DNA of 64,000 nt, from positions 1 to 64,000 of the forward strand of contig NZ_QRGR01000028.1 in assembly GCF_003367245.1 (NCBI RefSeq). Reading direction: 5' to 3'. This document shows, piece by piece, positions 8,694-17,832 of this stretch; position 1 is the first letter of the stretch, and the number at the start of each line of letters is the position of its first letter. A program made the position numbers and the translations under genes. This stretch comes from Pontibacter diazotrophicus. GTDB taxonomy: Bacteria; Bacteroidota; Bacteroidia; Cytophagales; Hymenobacteraceae. The notes below the pieces were generated by a model. It did not search any database, had not been told where the DNA came from, and worked only from the letters and a program-made list of their open reading frames with translations.

Positions 8694-9698
8694 TTACCAC
8701 ACCCACTGCGGACAGATGGTTTTCTGAGGGTTGTTTAGTTTGATTCCCACCACTACCTCATGGCTGTTCGCGCTGACCCTGTTCAGTTCAGAAGTGGTCA
8801 GGTCGTAGGAATAACTCACATCCAGCATGTGGTTGATGAATAGACCGGCCATAGCAGCAACTGCATCGCGCTGCCGGTAAGAAGCCCCCACCCAAAAGCG
8901 CCGGCCATAAGCGGCCTTCGCATTTACATCTACCATATATAAACCGTTCTCTGCTACTTTCACCATAACCGAAGGTGTGAAAGAAATGCTGTTCGTTATT
9001 GGGAGCCTGATACCGCCGGTAGCATAATAATGGTTCTGAAGTGCGGCCTGCAGTCCGTTGTTGTTACTTTTCGTTTCGCTGCTGAGCACCTGCATACTCG
9101 ACAATCCTATATAAAAGTTAGAGCTGTAAAGCCAAAGGCCCACTCCCAGGTCAAACTTATTCATGTTGGGGATTTCTCCTGCCACGAAAGGGTCCTCTGA
9201 AATCTGCATGTTTAAGTCCTGCTTGTTCAGGCGGTACTGCAGCAGGCCCGCTGATACACCACCCGAGAGGTTGATCTTCTTTGTGAGGGGCAGGTGATAG
9301 GCATAGTTAAGGTTCAGGGAAAAGGTGTTCAGCAGCCCGGACTTATCTAGTTGCATGACAGCTCCCAAGCCATGATGGGGCCTCACATGGAAGCGGTTAT
9401 TCTTGTTAACAGATACCCCGGATGCGTTGTAGCTGCTTTTTGTTTTTGGAAGCGGTACGTTCCTGTCGTTTTTGTCAAGGGAGGCATTGATGCTGGTATA
9501 ATAGGTGGTAGGTGCCCCCTCCAGGCCAAGCCATTGGGTTCGGTAACTGTTCCGAACGTCTATATAACTTTCTGTGCCCACAGCAGCCGGGTTAAGCAGG
9601 AAGTTGTTCTGGATATACTGCGTATGCTGCGGCCGCTGCTGGGCGAGGCCGGTAAAACAAAGGCAGGCAAAAAAGGCCAGGCTGGTAAAAAATTTCAT
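8694..9698 (-). CDS. PorP/SprF family T9SS-associated membrane protein (module 1)
   Basis: This 334-residue protein has a signal peptide of about 19 residues. The family hallmark follows: QQRPQHTQYIQNNFLLNPA, the Q..GLEGAPTTYYTS motif, and a series of beta strands ending in the SYDLTTSELN...SANSHEVVVGI pattern. It is predicted to be an outer-membrane barrel. In Flavobacterium johnsoniae, SprF is needed to deliver the type B sorted adhesin SprB, and such genes usually follow their cognate adhesin. Here it starts only 5 bp after the type B protein at 9704-12916. Its C-terminus extends past the usual end (NNPQKTICPQWVW), as in module 2 but not in module 3. Confidence 0.92.
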   Translation of the reverse strand: MKFFTSLAFFACLCFTGLAQQRPQHTQYIQNNFLLNPAAVGTESYIDVRNSYRTQWLGLEGAPTTYYTSINASLDKNDRNVPLPKTKSSYNASGVSVNKNNRFHVRPHHGLGAVMQLDKSGLLNTFSLNLNYAYHLPLTKKINLSGGVSAGLLQYRLNKQDLNMQISEDPFVAGEIPNMNKFDLGVGLWLYSSNFYIGLSSMQVLSSETKSNNNGLQAALQNHYYATGGIRLPITNSISFTPSVMVKVAENGLYMVDVNAKAAYGRRFWVGASYRQRDAVAAMAGLFINHMLDVSYSYDLTTSELNRVSANSHEVVVGIKLNNPQKTICPQWVW

Positions 9699-9703
9699 AA
9701 GCT

Positions 9704-12700
9704 TTACTTGATAAGGGTAATACTTCCTGCCACCGGTTTTTCATTCATCCCCAGGTCAATGATGTAGTAATAAGACGCCATAGGTAAAGGCATGCCGTTG
9801 TGTGTGCCATTCCAGGGCTCCTGGTATCCTTTTGATTCATATATCTTATTTCCCCAACGGGTGAAAATCTGCACGTGGCAGTTAGGGTATAGCTCAATGT
9901 TCTTGATGAACCAGGTTTCGTTGATGTTGTCCCCGTTAACAGTAATCGCGTTCGTAGGCACCACGTGCGGGAGTACCGTCACCGTCACCTCGTCTGTGTA
10001 AGCGCAGCCAAATTCTGACGTCACCGTCACCGTAAAAGTCGTTGTTTTGAGGGGCCTGGCACTAGGGTCCGCGATAAAAGGATTAGATAAACCGGTGGCT
10101 GGTGACCAGGAATAACTGGTACCTCCCGTTGCCTGCAGCTTTACCGACTGGCCTTCCATGATCGTTACATCCTCGCCTGCATTGGCTACAGAGGGCCGGA
10201 CAGTGGCTGTAACTTTTGTTCTGCCGGTACTGGTGCAACCGTTTCTGGTCACAGCCTGCACATAAAAATCCGTCGTGGTGTGGAGTGGCGGGGTTTGATA
10301 CGTGGCACCCTCGCGCAATAACCTGCCGCCGCTGGGTTTATCATACCACTGCAGGATAACTCCCGCTGCCGGTGCGTTTCCCTGCAGCGTGGCCGTTTCG
10401 CCCGGGCAAATGGTGACATCTGTCGCCTGAGGCGTGGCTGGCAGCGCTTCTATCGTCACCAACACAGCGTTGCTGGTGCTCTGGCAGGATGCAGCCGCCG
10501 TACGAACAATTCTCCTGAACCAGGTGGACTGCTCTAACTGACCGGGTGTATAATTTGCTGCTGTGTTAAGGCCGGGTGCAGGAGAGAAGCCTGCTGTGGC
10601 GCTTGTTGTGCTGTACTCCCATTCATGGGAAAACCTGTCGGTGCTACTGGTCAGTACAGGCCCGGTCAGTTTACCCGGGGTACTCCCCACACAAACTACC
10701 TGGTTCCCATTTATAGTATTCTGGCTGATATCCGGTGTAACGGTGATTTCTACTGCATTGCTTTCCACAGGAGGGCAGGGGGCAGACGTTATCACGCGCC
10801 GGTACCAGGTCGTCTGATTTAATCTCCCCGGCTGGTAATCCTTTTCTTTCCCTTTACCTGTTTCGGTAATGGCTTTAAATCCGCTGGTCGGACCAGTCGT
10901 GCTGTACTCCCATTGATAGGTATAGGTGCCGACCTCGCCGGTTGGTTCCGGCCCGGTTAAAAGATTAGGGACGGTATTGGCACAAATTGCCTGTGCGCTG
11001 GAGATGGTGTTATTGTCAATAGCATCCTGCACGGTTATCTTCACTGCTGTGCTTATTAGCTCATCCTCCCAACCAGAAGTTACCTTTCTCCTGAACCAGG
11101 TTGGTCCGGTAAGGACTGGTGGTGTGTAGTGCTGCGCCTTGTTACCTGGGCCAGGTGCCAGTGTAAAGCCTGTATGCTCATTTGTATTGCTCATCTCCCA
11201 GGTATAGTCGTAAGAGCCGCTTCCGCCGGTAGGCAGACTCCCCGTTAGGGTTGCCGGTGTTTCGCCAGCGCATACTGTCTGGTCAGCTAAAATGGTGTTG
11301 TTGGCAATGTCATCTTGTCTTAGCGGCCTTACTTCTATCGTTTCGGTTCTGGTGAGCGTGCTGCCACAGGAGGTAGTGGAAGTTACCAGAAAGTCAATAA
11401 GGTAAGACGGCTGTTGCAGGGCCTGCTGGTTAATTGTCCAGCTAAAAGGAGAGGTTGCCCGCCCATTATTTCTTTTCGATTGAAAATTGATGTTATGAGC
11501 ATTCAGTTGAAAGCCTCTGCCTGAAGCCGAGACAGTGACTTCCTCCTGGTCTGCGTCGGTACCGGTCACGTCGAAACTGATACGATCTCCTCTAACGACC
11601 TCAAAGACTCTTGTTCCGGTAGAAAGAGAAAGGGCAGGAGCATTACCCTGGCTCGTTTCTACTACCAGGCTTATTCGTTTGGTTGTCTGCCGCGGCAGGC
11701 CACATCCATCATCCCCATCATCACTTACCACAAGGTCCAGCAGGATAGGCTGATCACCCGTGTTAAAGCATTGCTCAAAGCAAATTGTGGCCTCAAGTGT
11801 ATTAGCTCCATTGGGTATGTTTGCCACACCGCTGGTTGTGCCGGACAAGCTAAAGATATTGTCGTTCGTGAAATTAACGGGCTTTACCTCCAGGGTAAGG
11901 GGTTCATTTACGTCCGGGTCAGTATAGAGTATTTTAATGCAGCGTGAGTCGGTAGGGGATATGCGCAGTATTTCACCGTCAGCAGAAGGGCTGGGGCTGC
12001 CGGGCTGCGTAATGGAGACGGCTGGGTCATAATTGAAGCGACAGGCTTTCACCACAAGTTGAAAGTCTCTCCTGACTTCCCCTATTTTCACTCCGTTCCG
12101 GAACTCCTGTACCCGTACGCCAAATACAAACAGGCCTGCATAGCTTGGCCTTACCGTAAGCCATCCAGTGCTTCTGTCGATGTTAACAGGCGGATCCCCC
12201 TGTATCTGATTGTCTTTGTTATAGCCCGGAAGCCAGCTTATCTCAGGGTAGGGGCCACTGGAGGCAGCCGGCCTCCAGTCTTCAGCGGTGCTATACCCGT
12301 TCAGTGGAGAAACCATGTCGTATACTAGCTGGTCCCCATCCGCATCAGTACTGCCGAAATCGTAGTAAAAAAGCTCTCCCTGGCAGGCATAGTCGCTCGG
12401 TGGCGGTGTAAGCCTGGGCGTAGAGTTCACAAAGGGGGCGCCATTTTTAACAACAGCTGGAAACTCCATATAAATAGTAGTGCCAGCCTCGAATGTGGAG
12501 GATATGTTGTTGGTGGTGCTGTTGCGGCAGCAGCGTTCCATCACCACATAGTATCCCTCCGGGTGTGTGTATCTGGTGGGATTAAGGTTAATATCGTTGT
12601 AGTAGAGGAGCTTGGAAGTTTTTAAGCCGCTGGTGGTGCATCCAACATTGGTGTAGTTTAATAAGCTTGTTTCATTAAGTGACAGCAATGTGTTTGTGAC

Positions 12701-12916
12701 AGGGAGATCGGTGCCCTTTTCAAAAATATAAACCCTGATGCCGGCTTCCTTTCTGTTCTGTGTCCCGTTGATCTCGTCGAAGTATAAGTTCAGAGACAGC
12801 CTGTAACTATTGCCTGAGAGGTGCTGCAACTCAAACTCGCCTCCAACAATATGTGTTGCAGAAGCTTGTAAACTTAGGAACAGGGTTAAAAAAAGCAGTG
12901 CTAAACGTGGTATCAT
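9704..12916 (-). CDS. T9SS type B sorted surface protein (gliding-motility-type C-terminal domain), module 1
   Basis: This 1070-residue secreted protein has a signal peptide of about 20 residues, then a conserved start, ATHIVGGEFELQHL. Several cadherin/PKD-like beta-sandwich segments follow (GSTDADGDQLVYD, VTGTDADQEEVTVSASG), then at least three Ig-like repeats of about 90 residues with the pattern CAGETPATLTGSLPTGG... / W.RR.V. / IT. The C-terminal ~85 residues fit the type B sorting domain: NAITVNGDNINETWFI, QIFTRWGNKIYESKGYQEPW and a final SITLIK. It is probably exported by T9SS and placed at the cell surface or in the medium. The ligand is unknown. It is followed 5 bp later by its PorP/SprF partner and is clearly paralogous to the protein at 14473-17097. 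Confidence 0.92.
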   Translation of the reverse strand: MIPRLALLFLTLFLSLQASATHIVGGEFELQHLSGNSYRLSLNLYFDEINGTQNRKEAGIRVYIFEKGTDLPVTNTLLSLNETSLLNYTNVGCTTSGLKTSKLLYYNDINLNPTRYTHPEGYYVVMERCCRNSTTNNISSTFEAGTTIYMEFPAVVKNGAPFVNSTPRLTPPPSDYACQGELFYYDFGSTDADGDQLVYDMVSPLNGYSTAEDWRPAASSGPYPEISWLPGYNKDNQIQGDPPVNIDRSTGWLTVRPSYAGLFVFGVRVQEFRNGVKIGEVRRDFQLVVKACRFNYDPAVSITQPGSPSPSADGEILRISPTDSRCIKILYTDPDVNEPLTLEVKPVNFTNDNIFSLSGTTSGVANIPNGANTLEATICFEQCFNTGDQPILLDLVVSDDGDDGCGLPRQTTKRISLVVETSQGNAPALSLSTGTRVFEVVRGDRISFDVTGTDADQEEVTVSASGRGFQLNAHNINFQSKRNNGRATSPFSWTINQQALQQPSYLIDFLVTSTTSCGSTLTRTETIEVRPLRQDDIANNTILADQTVCAGETPATLTGSLPTGGSGSYDYTWEMSNTNEHTGFTLAPGPGNKAQHYTPPVLTGPTWFRRKVTSGWEDELISTAVKITVQDAIDNNTISSAQAICANTVPNLLTGPEPTGEVGTYTYQWEYSTTGPTSGFKAITETGKGKEKDYQPGRLNQTTWYRRVITSAPCPPVESNAVEITVTPDISQNTINGNQVVCVGSTPGKLTGPVLTSSTDRFSHEWEYSTTSATAGFSPAPGLNTAANYTPGQLEQSTWFRRIVRTAAASCQSTSNAVLVTIEALPATPQATDVTICPGETATLQGNAPAAGVILQWYDKPSGGRLLREGATYQTPPLHTTTDFYVQAVTRNGCTSTGRTKVTATVRPSVANAGEDVTIMEGQSVKLQATGGTSYSWSPATGLSNPFIADPSARPLKTTTFTVTVTSEFGCAYTDEVTVTVLPHVVPTNAITVNGDNINETWFIKNIELYPNCHVQIFTRWGNKIYESKGYQEPWNGTHNGMPLPMASYYYIIDLGMNEKPVAGSITLIK

Positions 12917-12953
12917 CCTTTTGAGCGAAGGGTGTAAACTATGTATTGAATTC

Positions 12954-12983
12954 TAAATATAGTTAAACAATGTTGTGCTCAAA
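12954..12983 (-). promoter_or_regulatory. Promoter candidate for module 1
   Basis: On the minus strand, TTTG (12980-12983) is followed after 18 bp by TATATTTA (12954-12961), seven of eight matches to TAnnTTTG. It lies about 38 bp before the start of the type B surface protein. Confidence 0.5.
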
Positions 12984-13245
12984 ATCGGGGATGAGAATAT
13001 TTTTTTACTTCTGATATAAAAAGCTTTTAATATTTATTTAGTTATGTTTTACATTGGTGATATGAATGCATTAAAGGCAATGATAAAAATAAATGCTACT
13101 AATGTAGTAAAATTAGAGCTAAAAGGTAAAAAGTTATCGAGAGTGGTCTGTGCAATTTTGATGTGCCGGTTTTGTTGAAATAAAGTATTGTGCAGTAGTG
13201 GAATATTTATATTTTTATCTGTGTGACTTTCTTTCAACGCTATTC

Positions 13246-13263
13246 AGCTCTGGCAGAGCGGCC
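13246..13263. repeat. Relic of the GCTCC/GGAGC palindromic repeat
   Basis: AGCTCTGGCAGAGCGGCC matches 15 of 18 positions of 8518-8535. Two of the three differences form a compensating base-pair change (GCTCC/GGAGC to GCTCT/AGAGC), so the hairpin is kept. Confidence 0.45.
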
Positions 13264-13455
13264 ATTATCAGGAACTGATAGTTGTGGTTGTTTTATATTC
13301 GGTATGGCAAGCATATTTTGCTCCCTTGTATGAGAGGTGCAAGAGCCGTTGCGCTGCTACATTTGCCTGTTGTACTACGGCGGCGGCAGTGTGCTTTCAG
13401 GATGATTGCAATTGCGGTTTAATTTTTTACTTGCCAAGAATGCCTCCCCGGGCGC

Positions 13456-14466
13456 TTACCACACCCACTGCGGGCAGACCGTTTTCTGCGGGTTGTTCAG
13501 CTTGATTCCCACAACGACCTCGTGGCTGTTGGCGCTGACCCTGTTCAGGTCAGAAGTGGTAAAATCGTGGGAGTAACTCACGTCTATGAAGTGATTGACA
13601 TAGATACCTGCCATGGCGGCGACAGCATCCTTGTGCCGGTAAGAGGCGCCTACCCAAAAGCGCTCGTAGTACATGGCTTTTGCGTTTACGTCTACCGCTG
13701 ATAAGCCTCCAACTGCCATCTTAGCCATCACCGAGGGAGTGAGCGTGATACCATCAGTTACGGGGAGCCGAACGCCGGCCGTAGCATAATAGTGCGGTTG
13801 GAGCTCCGCCCGGGGCAAGCCGTCTGAACCTACATCATTGATGCTCCTGACAAGCTGCATACCCGATACACCCACATAAAAGTCGCGGCTGTAGAGCCAG
13901 AGCCCCAAACCCAGGTCAAGCTTATTCCTGTTGATGGCCTCTCCGTTCAGAAAAGGGTCGTTCTGAATAAGAACGTCTACGTCTTTCTGGCTTATCCATT
14001 GCTTCAGTATACCCGCAGAGATACCGCCTGACAGGTTGATGCTTCTGGTGAGGGGCAGGTGGTAGGCATAGCTCAGGTTAAAAGTAAAGGTAGACAGCAG
14101 TCCTGAGTTATCCATCTGGGCGATGGCCCCCACGCCATGGTGCGGCCTCACATAAAACCGGTTGTTCTTGTTGGCAGCGGGGGCACCCTGAGAAGACGGT
14201 GGCTTGCCTGCTCCAAACCGGCGGGCATTCCTGTCGTTCCTGTTGAGGGCGGTGTGCACGCTGGTGTAAAAGGTGGTAGGTGCCCCCTCCATACCAACCC
14301 ATTGGCTCCGGAAGCCCGACCGCACATCCATGTAGTTTTCAATGCCTGCCACAGCAGGGTTCAGGAGGTAGTTGTTCTGAAAGTACTGCGTGTGCTGTGG
14401 CCGCTGCTGCGCCAATGCAGCCGCATACGAGCAGAAACAAAACAGGATGCAAAACAATACTCTCAT
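13456..14466 (-). CDS. PorP/SprF family T9SS-associated membrane protein (module 2)
   Basis: This 336-residue protein has a signal peptide of about 19 residues, QQRPQHTQYFQNNYLLNPAV, the GMEGAPTTFYTS motif, a repeated beta-strand pattern and a C-terminal SHEVVVGIKLNN. It is closely similar along its length to the module 1 protein, including the unusual last residues NPQKTVCPQWVW. It is predicted to be an outer-membrane barrel that helps deliver or anchor the type B protein encoded 6 bp upstream (14473-17097). The similarity of both genes to module 1 points to duplication of a two-gene unit. Confidence 0.92.
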   Translation of the reverse strand: MRVLFCILFCFCSYAAALAQQRPQHTQYFQNNYLLNPAVAGIENYMDVRSGFRSQWVGMEGAPTTFYTSVHTALNRNDRNARRFGAGKPPSSQGAPAANKNNRFYVRPHHGVGAIAQMDNSGLLSTFTFNLSYAYHLPLTRSINLSGGISAGILKQWISQKDVDVLIQNDPFLNGEAINRNKLDLGLGLWLYSRDFYVGVSGMQLVRSINDVGSDGLPRAELQPHYYATAGVRLPVTDGITLTPSVMAKMAVGGLSAVDVNAKAMYYERFWVGASYRHKDAVAAMAGIYVNHFIDVSYSHDFTTSDLNRVSANSHEVVVGIKLNNPQKTVCPQWVW

Positions 14467-14472
14467 TCGGCT

Positions 14473-17097
14473 TTACTTAATAAGGGTGATACTGCCTGAA
14501 ATCGGTTTCTCCTTCATCCCAGGGTCAATAATATAGTAGTAAGCAGCCATGGGCAGCGGCTTTCCGTTGTGTGTGCCATCCCATGGTTCCTGGTATCCTT
14601 TTGAGTCGAAAATCTGGGCGCCCCAGCGGGTAAATACCTGCACCCGGCAGTCAGGGTAGTATTCAATGTTGCGGATGTGCCACTTATCGTTGATATCATC
14701 TCCGTTCATCGTAATGGTGTTGGTGGGGTCGAGACGGGGAAGTACCGTAATGGTCAGTTCATCGGTATAGGTACAGCCGTTTTTTGTAGTGACTGTAAGG
14801 GTGTAGGTCGTAGTCTCAGTGGGTGTGGCCAAAGGCTTCGCGTCGTTCGGGTCAGAAAGGCCTGTGGCTGGCGACCAGGAATAAGTTATCCCGCCTTTCC
14901 CTCTCAAACCTGCGGAGCCGCCCATGATAATCGTCAGGTCTTCACCGGCATCTGCTGCGGCATCAAGCACCTCTGCTGTTACTTTGGCCCTGGCGCCACT
15001 CGCACAGCCGTTGCTGTTTACTGCCTGCACATAATAGTGGGTGGTGGTGCTGACTGGCGTGGTCTGATAGGTAGTGCCTGTGTGCAGCAGGTTACCGCCT
15101 GTTGGCTGGTCGTACCATTCCAGGATTGTTCCGGCATCTGTAGCAGTAGCTGTTAAGGTTGCTGTTGCGCCGGAGCACGTGGTGCCATCAGTAAAGGAGG
15201 GCGCAAGAGGCTGCGGCATTACCGTTATCTTTATCTCGTTACTCACAGATGCCTCTGAACAGGCCCCTGCCGTTACTTTTCTCCTGAACCAGCAGGTTTG
15301 GGTAAGGGTAGTTGGTGTATAGTCGGGCAGGCTGTTGTTGCCGGGGGCAGCCACGAAAACACCCGGTGCGTCTGCAGTGCTTATTTCCCAAAGATAGGTA
15401 TAGGTGCCCTGCCCACTGGTAGGGGCAGTTCCGGTAATAGCAGCAGCAGAGGTGCCAGAGCAGACAGTTTGATCCTGAGAGATGCGGTTATTCAATATCT
15501 TATCCTGTTTCGTTCTCACTTCCACTGTTTCTGTGGTGGTTACCGGTTTCCCGCAGGTTGTAGATGTAACGGTAAACTCTAACTGGTATACTGCCTGTTG
15601 AAGGGCAGCGCAATCTATCTGCCAGTTAAAAGAGGAGGTGACCTGGCCGGTACTGCTATTCGCAGGAAAATTGATTTGCTGCGTGCTGAGATCAAAGCCT
15701 TTGCCGGTAGCCGACACCGTGACATTATCCTGGTCAGGGTCAGTGCCTGTTACATCAAAGTTTATGATGTCTCCTTCAGCTACTTCAAACACCCGCTTCG
15801 GTGTTGAAAACGAAATAGCAGGAGGCTGTTCCGGTGTAGGGGCAATCACAAAGCTTAGCCGTAGGGTATCCTGCCGCGGCAGGCTGCATCCCTCATCGCC
15901 GTCATCACTTACATTCAAATCAAGTAAGTAAGTTTTGCCCTCTGAATCCAGGCAGGGATCAAAGCAGATGGATGTCTGCAGCATGTCCTTTACACCGCCT
16001 GCGTTTGCAACACCGCTGGTAAGGCCAGTAAAAGAGAAGCTGTTAGCATCAAAGTTGACAGCTTTGGCAGTAAGCGTCAGCGGCTCATCGTTATCCCCGT
16101 CTGTGAAGAAGACGTTCAGGCAACGCGGATCAGTTGCGTTGATTTGAATAGGCTGCCCTTCACTGTAATAGTTGGTGCTGCCAGGAGGCTGGGCAAACAC
16201 CTCGGGGCTTTCGTTGCGGGGGCAGTCCTTTACCAAGAGTTGGAAATCCCTTCTTACTTCTCCAATCTTCACGCCGTCCCTGAACTCCTGGCAGCGTACG
16301 CCGAAAACGAAAAGCCCCACATACGTTGGGTTTACAACAAGCACCCCTGTGTTCCTGTCTATCCTGACAGCGGGGTTTCCCCTTATCTGGTTATTGGCAT
16401 CATGCCCTGCCTGCCAATTGATTTCGGGGTATGGTGCACTGGAGGCTGGCGGGGCAGGTACGCCCGGCGTGCTATAGCCGTTTATTGGCGTCACCAGGTC
16501 ATATACCAGTTCATCCCCATCAGCATCTGTGCTGCTAAAGTTATAGGAGAACAGCTCTCCCTGGCAGGCATAATCGGTAGGAGGGGGAGATAGCTTTGGA
16601 GAAGAGTTTATGAAAGCGCGGCCGTTTTTAACAACAGGTGGAAACTCAAGATAAAATGTAATACCGGCATCCTGCGGCGAAACTATATTGCTGACCGTGC
16701 TATTGCGGCAGCAGCGCTCCCACGAGGCATAGTAGCCTGCTGCGTGTGTGTAGATGGCAGGATCCAGGAAGATATCCTCATAGTAGAGGATCAGGGAGGT
16801 TTTTAGTTCGCCGGTTGTGCAGTTGATGTTAGTGTAACTCAACTGCTTTTCTTCCCGGATAGGCAGGGAAACTGTTGTGATAGCTTTATTTGTGCCTTTC
16901 TCAAATATAGTGATGTAGTTAACGGGGTCTTTTGCACCTGGCGTTCCGTTTATTTGATCAAAGTACAGGTTAAGTAACAGCCGGTAGTTATAGCCGTCGA
17001 TATGCCGTAGTTCCATCTCGCCTCCCACAATGTGGGTGGCAGCGGCAGGGCGGCAAATACAGAGCACGAGGAGTAGGAGAAGTAAGCGTACCTTCAT
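14473..17097 (-). CDS. T9SS type B sorted surface protein, module 2
   Basis: This 874-residue protein has a signal peptide of about 20 residues followed by ATHIVGGEMELRHIDGY, the same start as module 1. It shares the N-terminal beta-sandwich region (CCRNSTVSNI, SSTDADGDELVYD, VFGVRCQEFRDGVKIGEV) and the VTGTDPDQDNVTVSATGKGF segment. It has fewer Ig-like repeats than module 1, which explains its smaller size. The C-terminus is a type B sorting domain (NTITMNGDDINDKWHI, QVFTRWGAQIFDSKGYQEPW, SITLIK). It should be exported by T9SS. The ligand is unknown. Its PorP/SprF partner follows after 6 bp. Confidence 0.92.
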   Translation of the reverse strand: MKVRLLLLLLVLCICRPAAATHIVGGEMELRHIDGYNYRLLLNLYFDQINGTPGAKDPVNYITIFEKGTNKAITTVSLPIREEKQLSYTNINCTTGELKTSLILYYEDIFLDPAIYTHAAGYYASWERCCRNSTVSNIVSPQDAGITFYLEFPPVVKNGRAFINSSPKLSPPPTDYACQGELFSYNFSSTDADGDELVYDLVTPINGYSTPGVPAPPASSAPYPEINWQAGHDANNQIRGNPAVRIDRNTGVLVVNPTYVGLFVFGVRCQEFRDGVKIGEVRRDFQLLVKDCPRNESPEVFAQPPGSTNYYSEGQPIQINATDPRCLNVFFTDGDNDEPLTLTAKAVNFDANSFSFTGLTSGVANAGGVKDMLQTSICFDPCLDSEGKTYLLDLNVSDDGDEGCSLPRQDTLRLSFVIAPTPEQPPAISFSTPKRVFEVAEGDIINFDVTGTDPDQDNVTVSATGKGFDLSTQQINFPANSSTGQVTSSFNWQIDCAALQQAVYQLEFTVTSTTCGKPVTTTETVEVRTKQDKILNNRISQDQTVCSGTSAAAITGTAPTSGQGTYTYLWEISTADAPGVFVAAPGNNSLPDYTPTTLTQTCWFRRKVTAGACSEASVSNEIKITVMPQPLAPSFTDGTTCSGATATLTATATDAGTILEWYDQPTGGNLLHTGTTYQTTPVSTTTHYYVQAVNSNGCASGARAKVTAEVLDAAADAGEDLTIIMGGSAGLRGKGGITYSWSPATGLSDPNDAKPLATPTETTTYTLTVTTKNGCTYTDELTITVLPRLDPTNTITMNGDDINDKWHIRNIEYYPDCRVQVFTRWGAQIFDSKGYQEPWDGTHNGKPLPMAAYYYIIDPGMKEKPISGSITLIK

Positions 17098-17261
17098 CCT
17101 GAAAGAGATTAGTTAGAACATATAGATATTTTTTTGAAACGTAACAAGATGGATTAAGTTTTAAATAGTATACTATCTGAATATATGCGTTTAGTTCTAT
17201 ATTTATATAGTGTTTAAGGTGAGTCTTTTATTCGGATTTTTATTCCTTTTTAGATAGCGCA

Positions 17262-17297
17262 CCTGCAGCTATGGCAGGAAGGCCTGATAGCTGCAGG
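17262..17297. repeat. 11-bp inverted repeat
   Basis: CCTGCAGCTAT (17262-17272) and ATAGCTGCAGG (17287-17297) are perfect complements around a 14-nt loop. It lies between the module 2 promoter region and the DUF2721 gene. Its function is unknown. Confidence 0.5.
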
Positions 17298-17309
17298 GTA
17301 TAAAGAACA

Positions 17310-17347
17310 AGGGCCCCGGTTCTGAGTTAGTCAGATGCCGCGGCCCT
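17310..17347 (-). terminator. Terminator-like hairpin after the DUF2721 gene
   Basis: GGGCC and GGCCC arms with further partial pairing lie about 35 bp past the stop of the minus-strand gene. The downstream tail is only moderately T-rich. Confidence 0.45.
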
Positions 17348-17382
17348 CGTTTACTTAAAGCTGCTGATGCGCAGGAAGGTGC

Positions 17383-17808
17383 TTATGGTGTATTTTTGCT
17401 GCTCTTGCCCTCTTCGGCTTCCTCTTCCAGATCATTCAGTTCCAGGGTTAGCGCCCTTACGGAGATCTGCGTTTCCCGTAGCGCCAGCGCCAGCGAAGCC
17501 ATGAGCAGGATGAGACTGAGCCCAAATGCATATTTGCCTAGTGTGCTGTAGCCTGCAAAAAGGATGAACATGCAAAACACACAGCCGAAGATGCTGCAGA
17601 TGCCGAAGGCCTGCATGTTTTTAATCAGATTAAGGCGTATGCGCAGGTTCTGGATCTGGCTATACACCAGGTGGCTGTGGGTAGTGGCGTAGCGGGTTTT
17701 CAGGCTGCGTATGAGGCTGGCCAACGTCAAAAAGCGGTTGGTATAGGCCAGCAGCAGTAACGAGATAGCCGGAAACAAGAGGGCTGGTGTGGTGAGGGAA
17801 ATTTCCAT
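17383..17808 (-). CDS. DUF2721 family membrane protein
   Basis: This 141-residue protein starts with MEISLTTPALLFPAISLLLLAYTN, a membrane helix. It then has a basic helical segment (LIRSLKTRY...NLRIRLNLIKNMQ) and two more membrane helices at about 67-86 and 91-108, followed by an acidic coiled tail with ELNDLEEEAEEG. This is the DUF2721 layout. Its function is unknown. It follows the gene at 17833-18372 by 24 bp on the same strand, so the two are likely co-transcribed. Confidence 0.8.
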   Translation of the reverse strand: MEISLTTPALLFPAISLLLLAYTNRFLTLASLIRSLKTRYATTHSHLVYSQIQNLRIRLNLIKNMQAFGICSIFGCVFCMFILFAGYSTLGKYAFGLSLILLMASLALALRETQISVRALTLELNDLEEEAEEGKSSKNTP

Positions 17809-17832
17809 AGTATGGCTGCGACAGGCGCTCTT

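Larger units (their letters stand above)
12917..13455. other. 540-bp intergenic region without a gene
   Basis: This lies between the module 1 start and the module 2 PorP/SprF stop. The left half is very AT-rich and holds the module 1 promoter candidate. Around 13246-13263 is a short hairpin related to the palindrome at 8469-8622. No reading frame in the region resembles a protein, and nothing else was recognised. Confidence 0.6.

Noticed and set aside
13049..13237. Short minus-strand open frame (62 codons) in the AT-rich gap before module 2
   Set aside because: No start signals, no domain, and composition matches AT-rich intergenic DNA.
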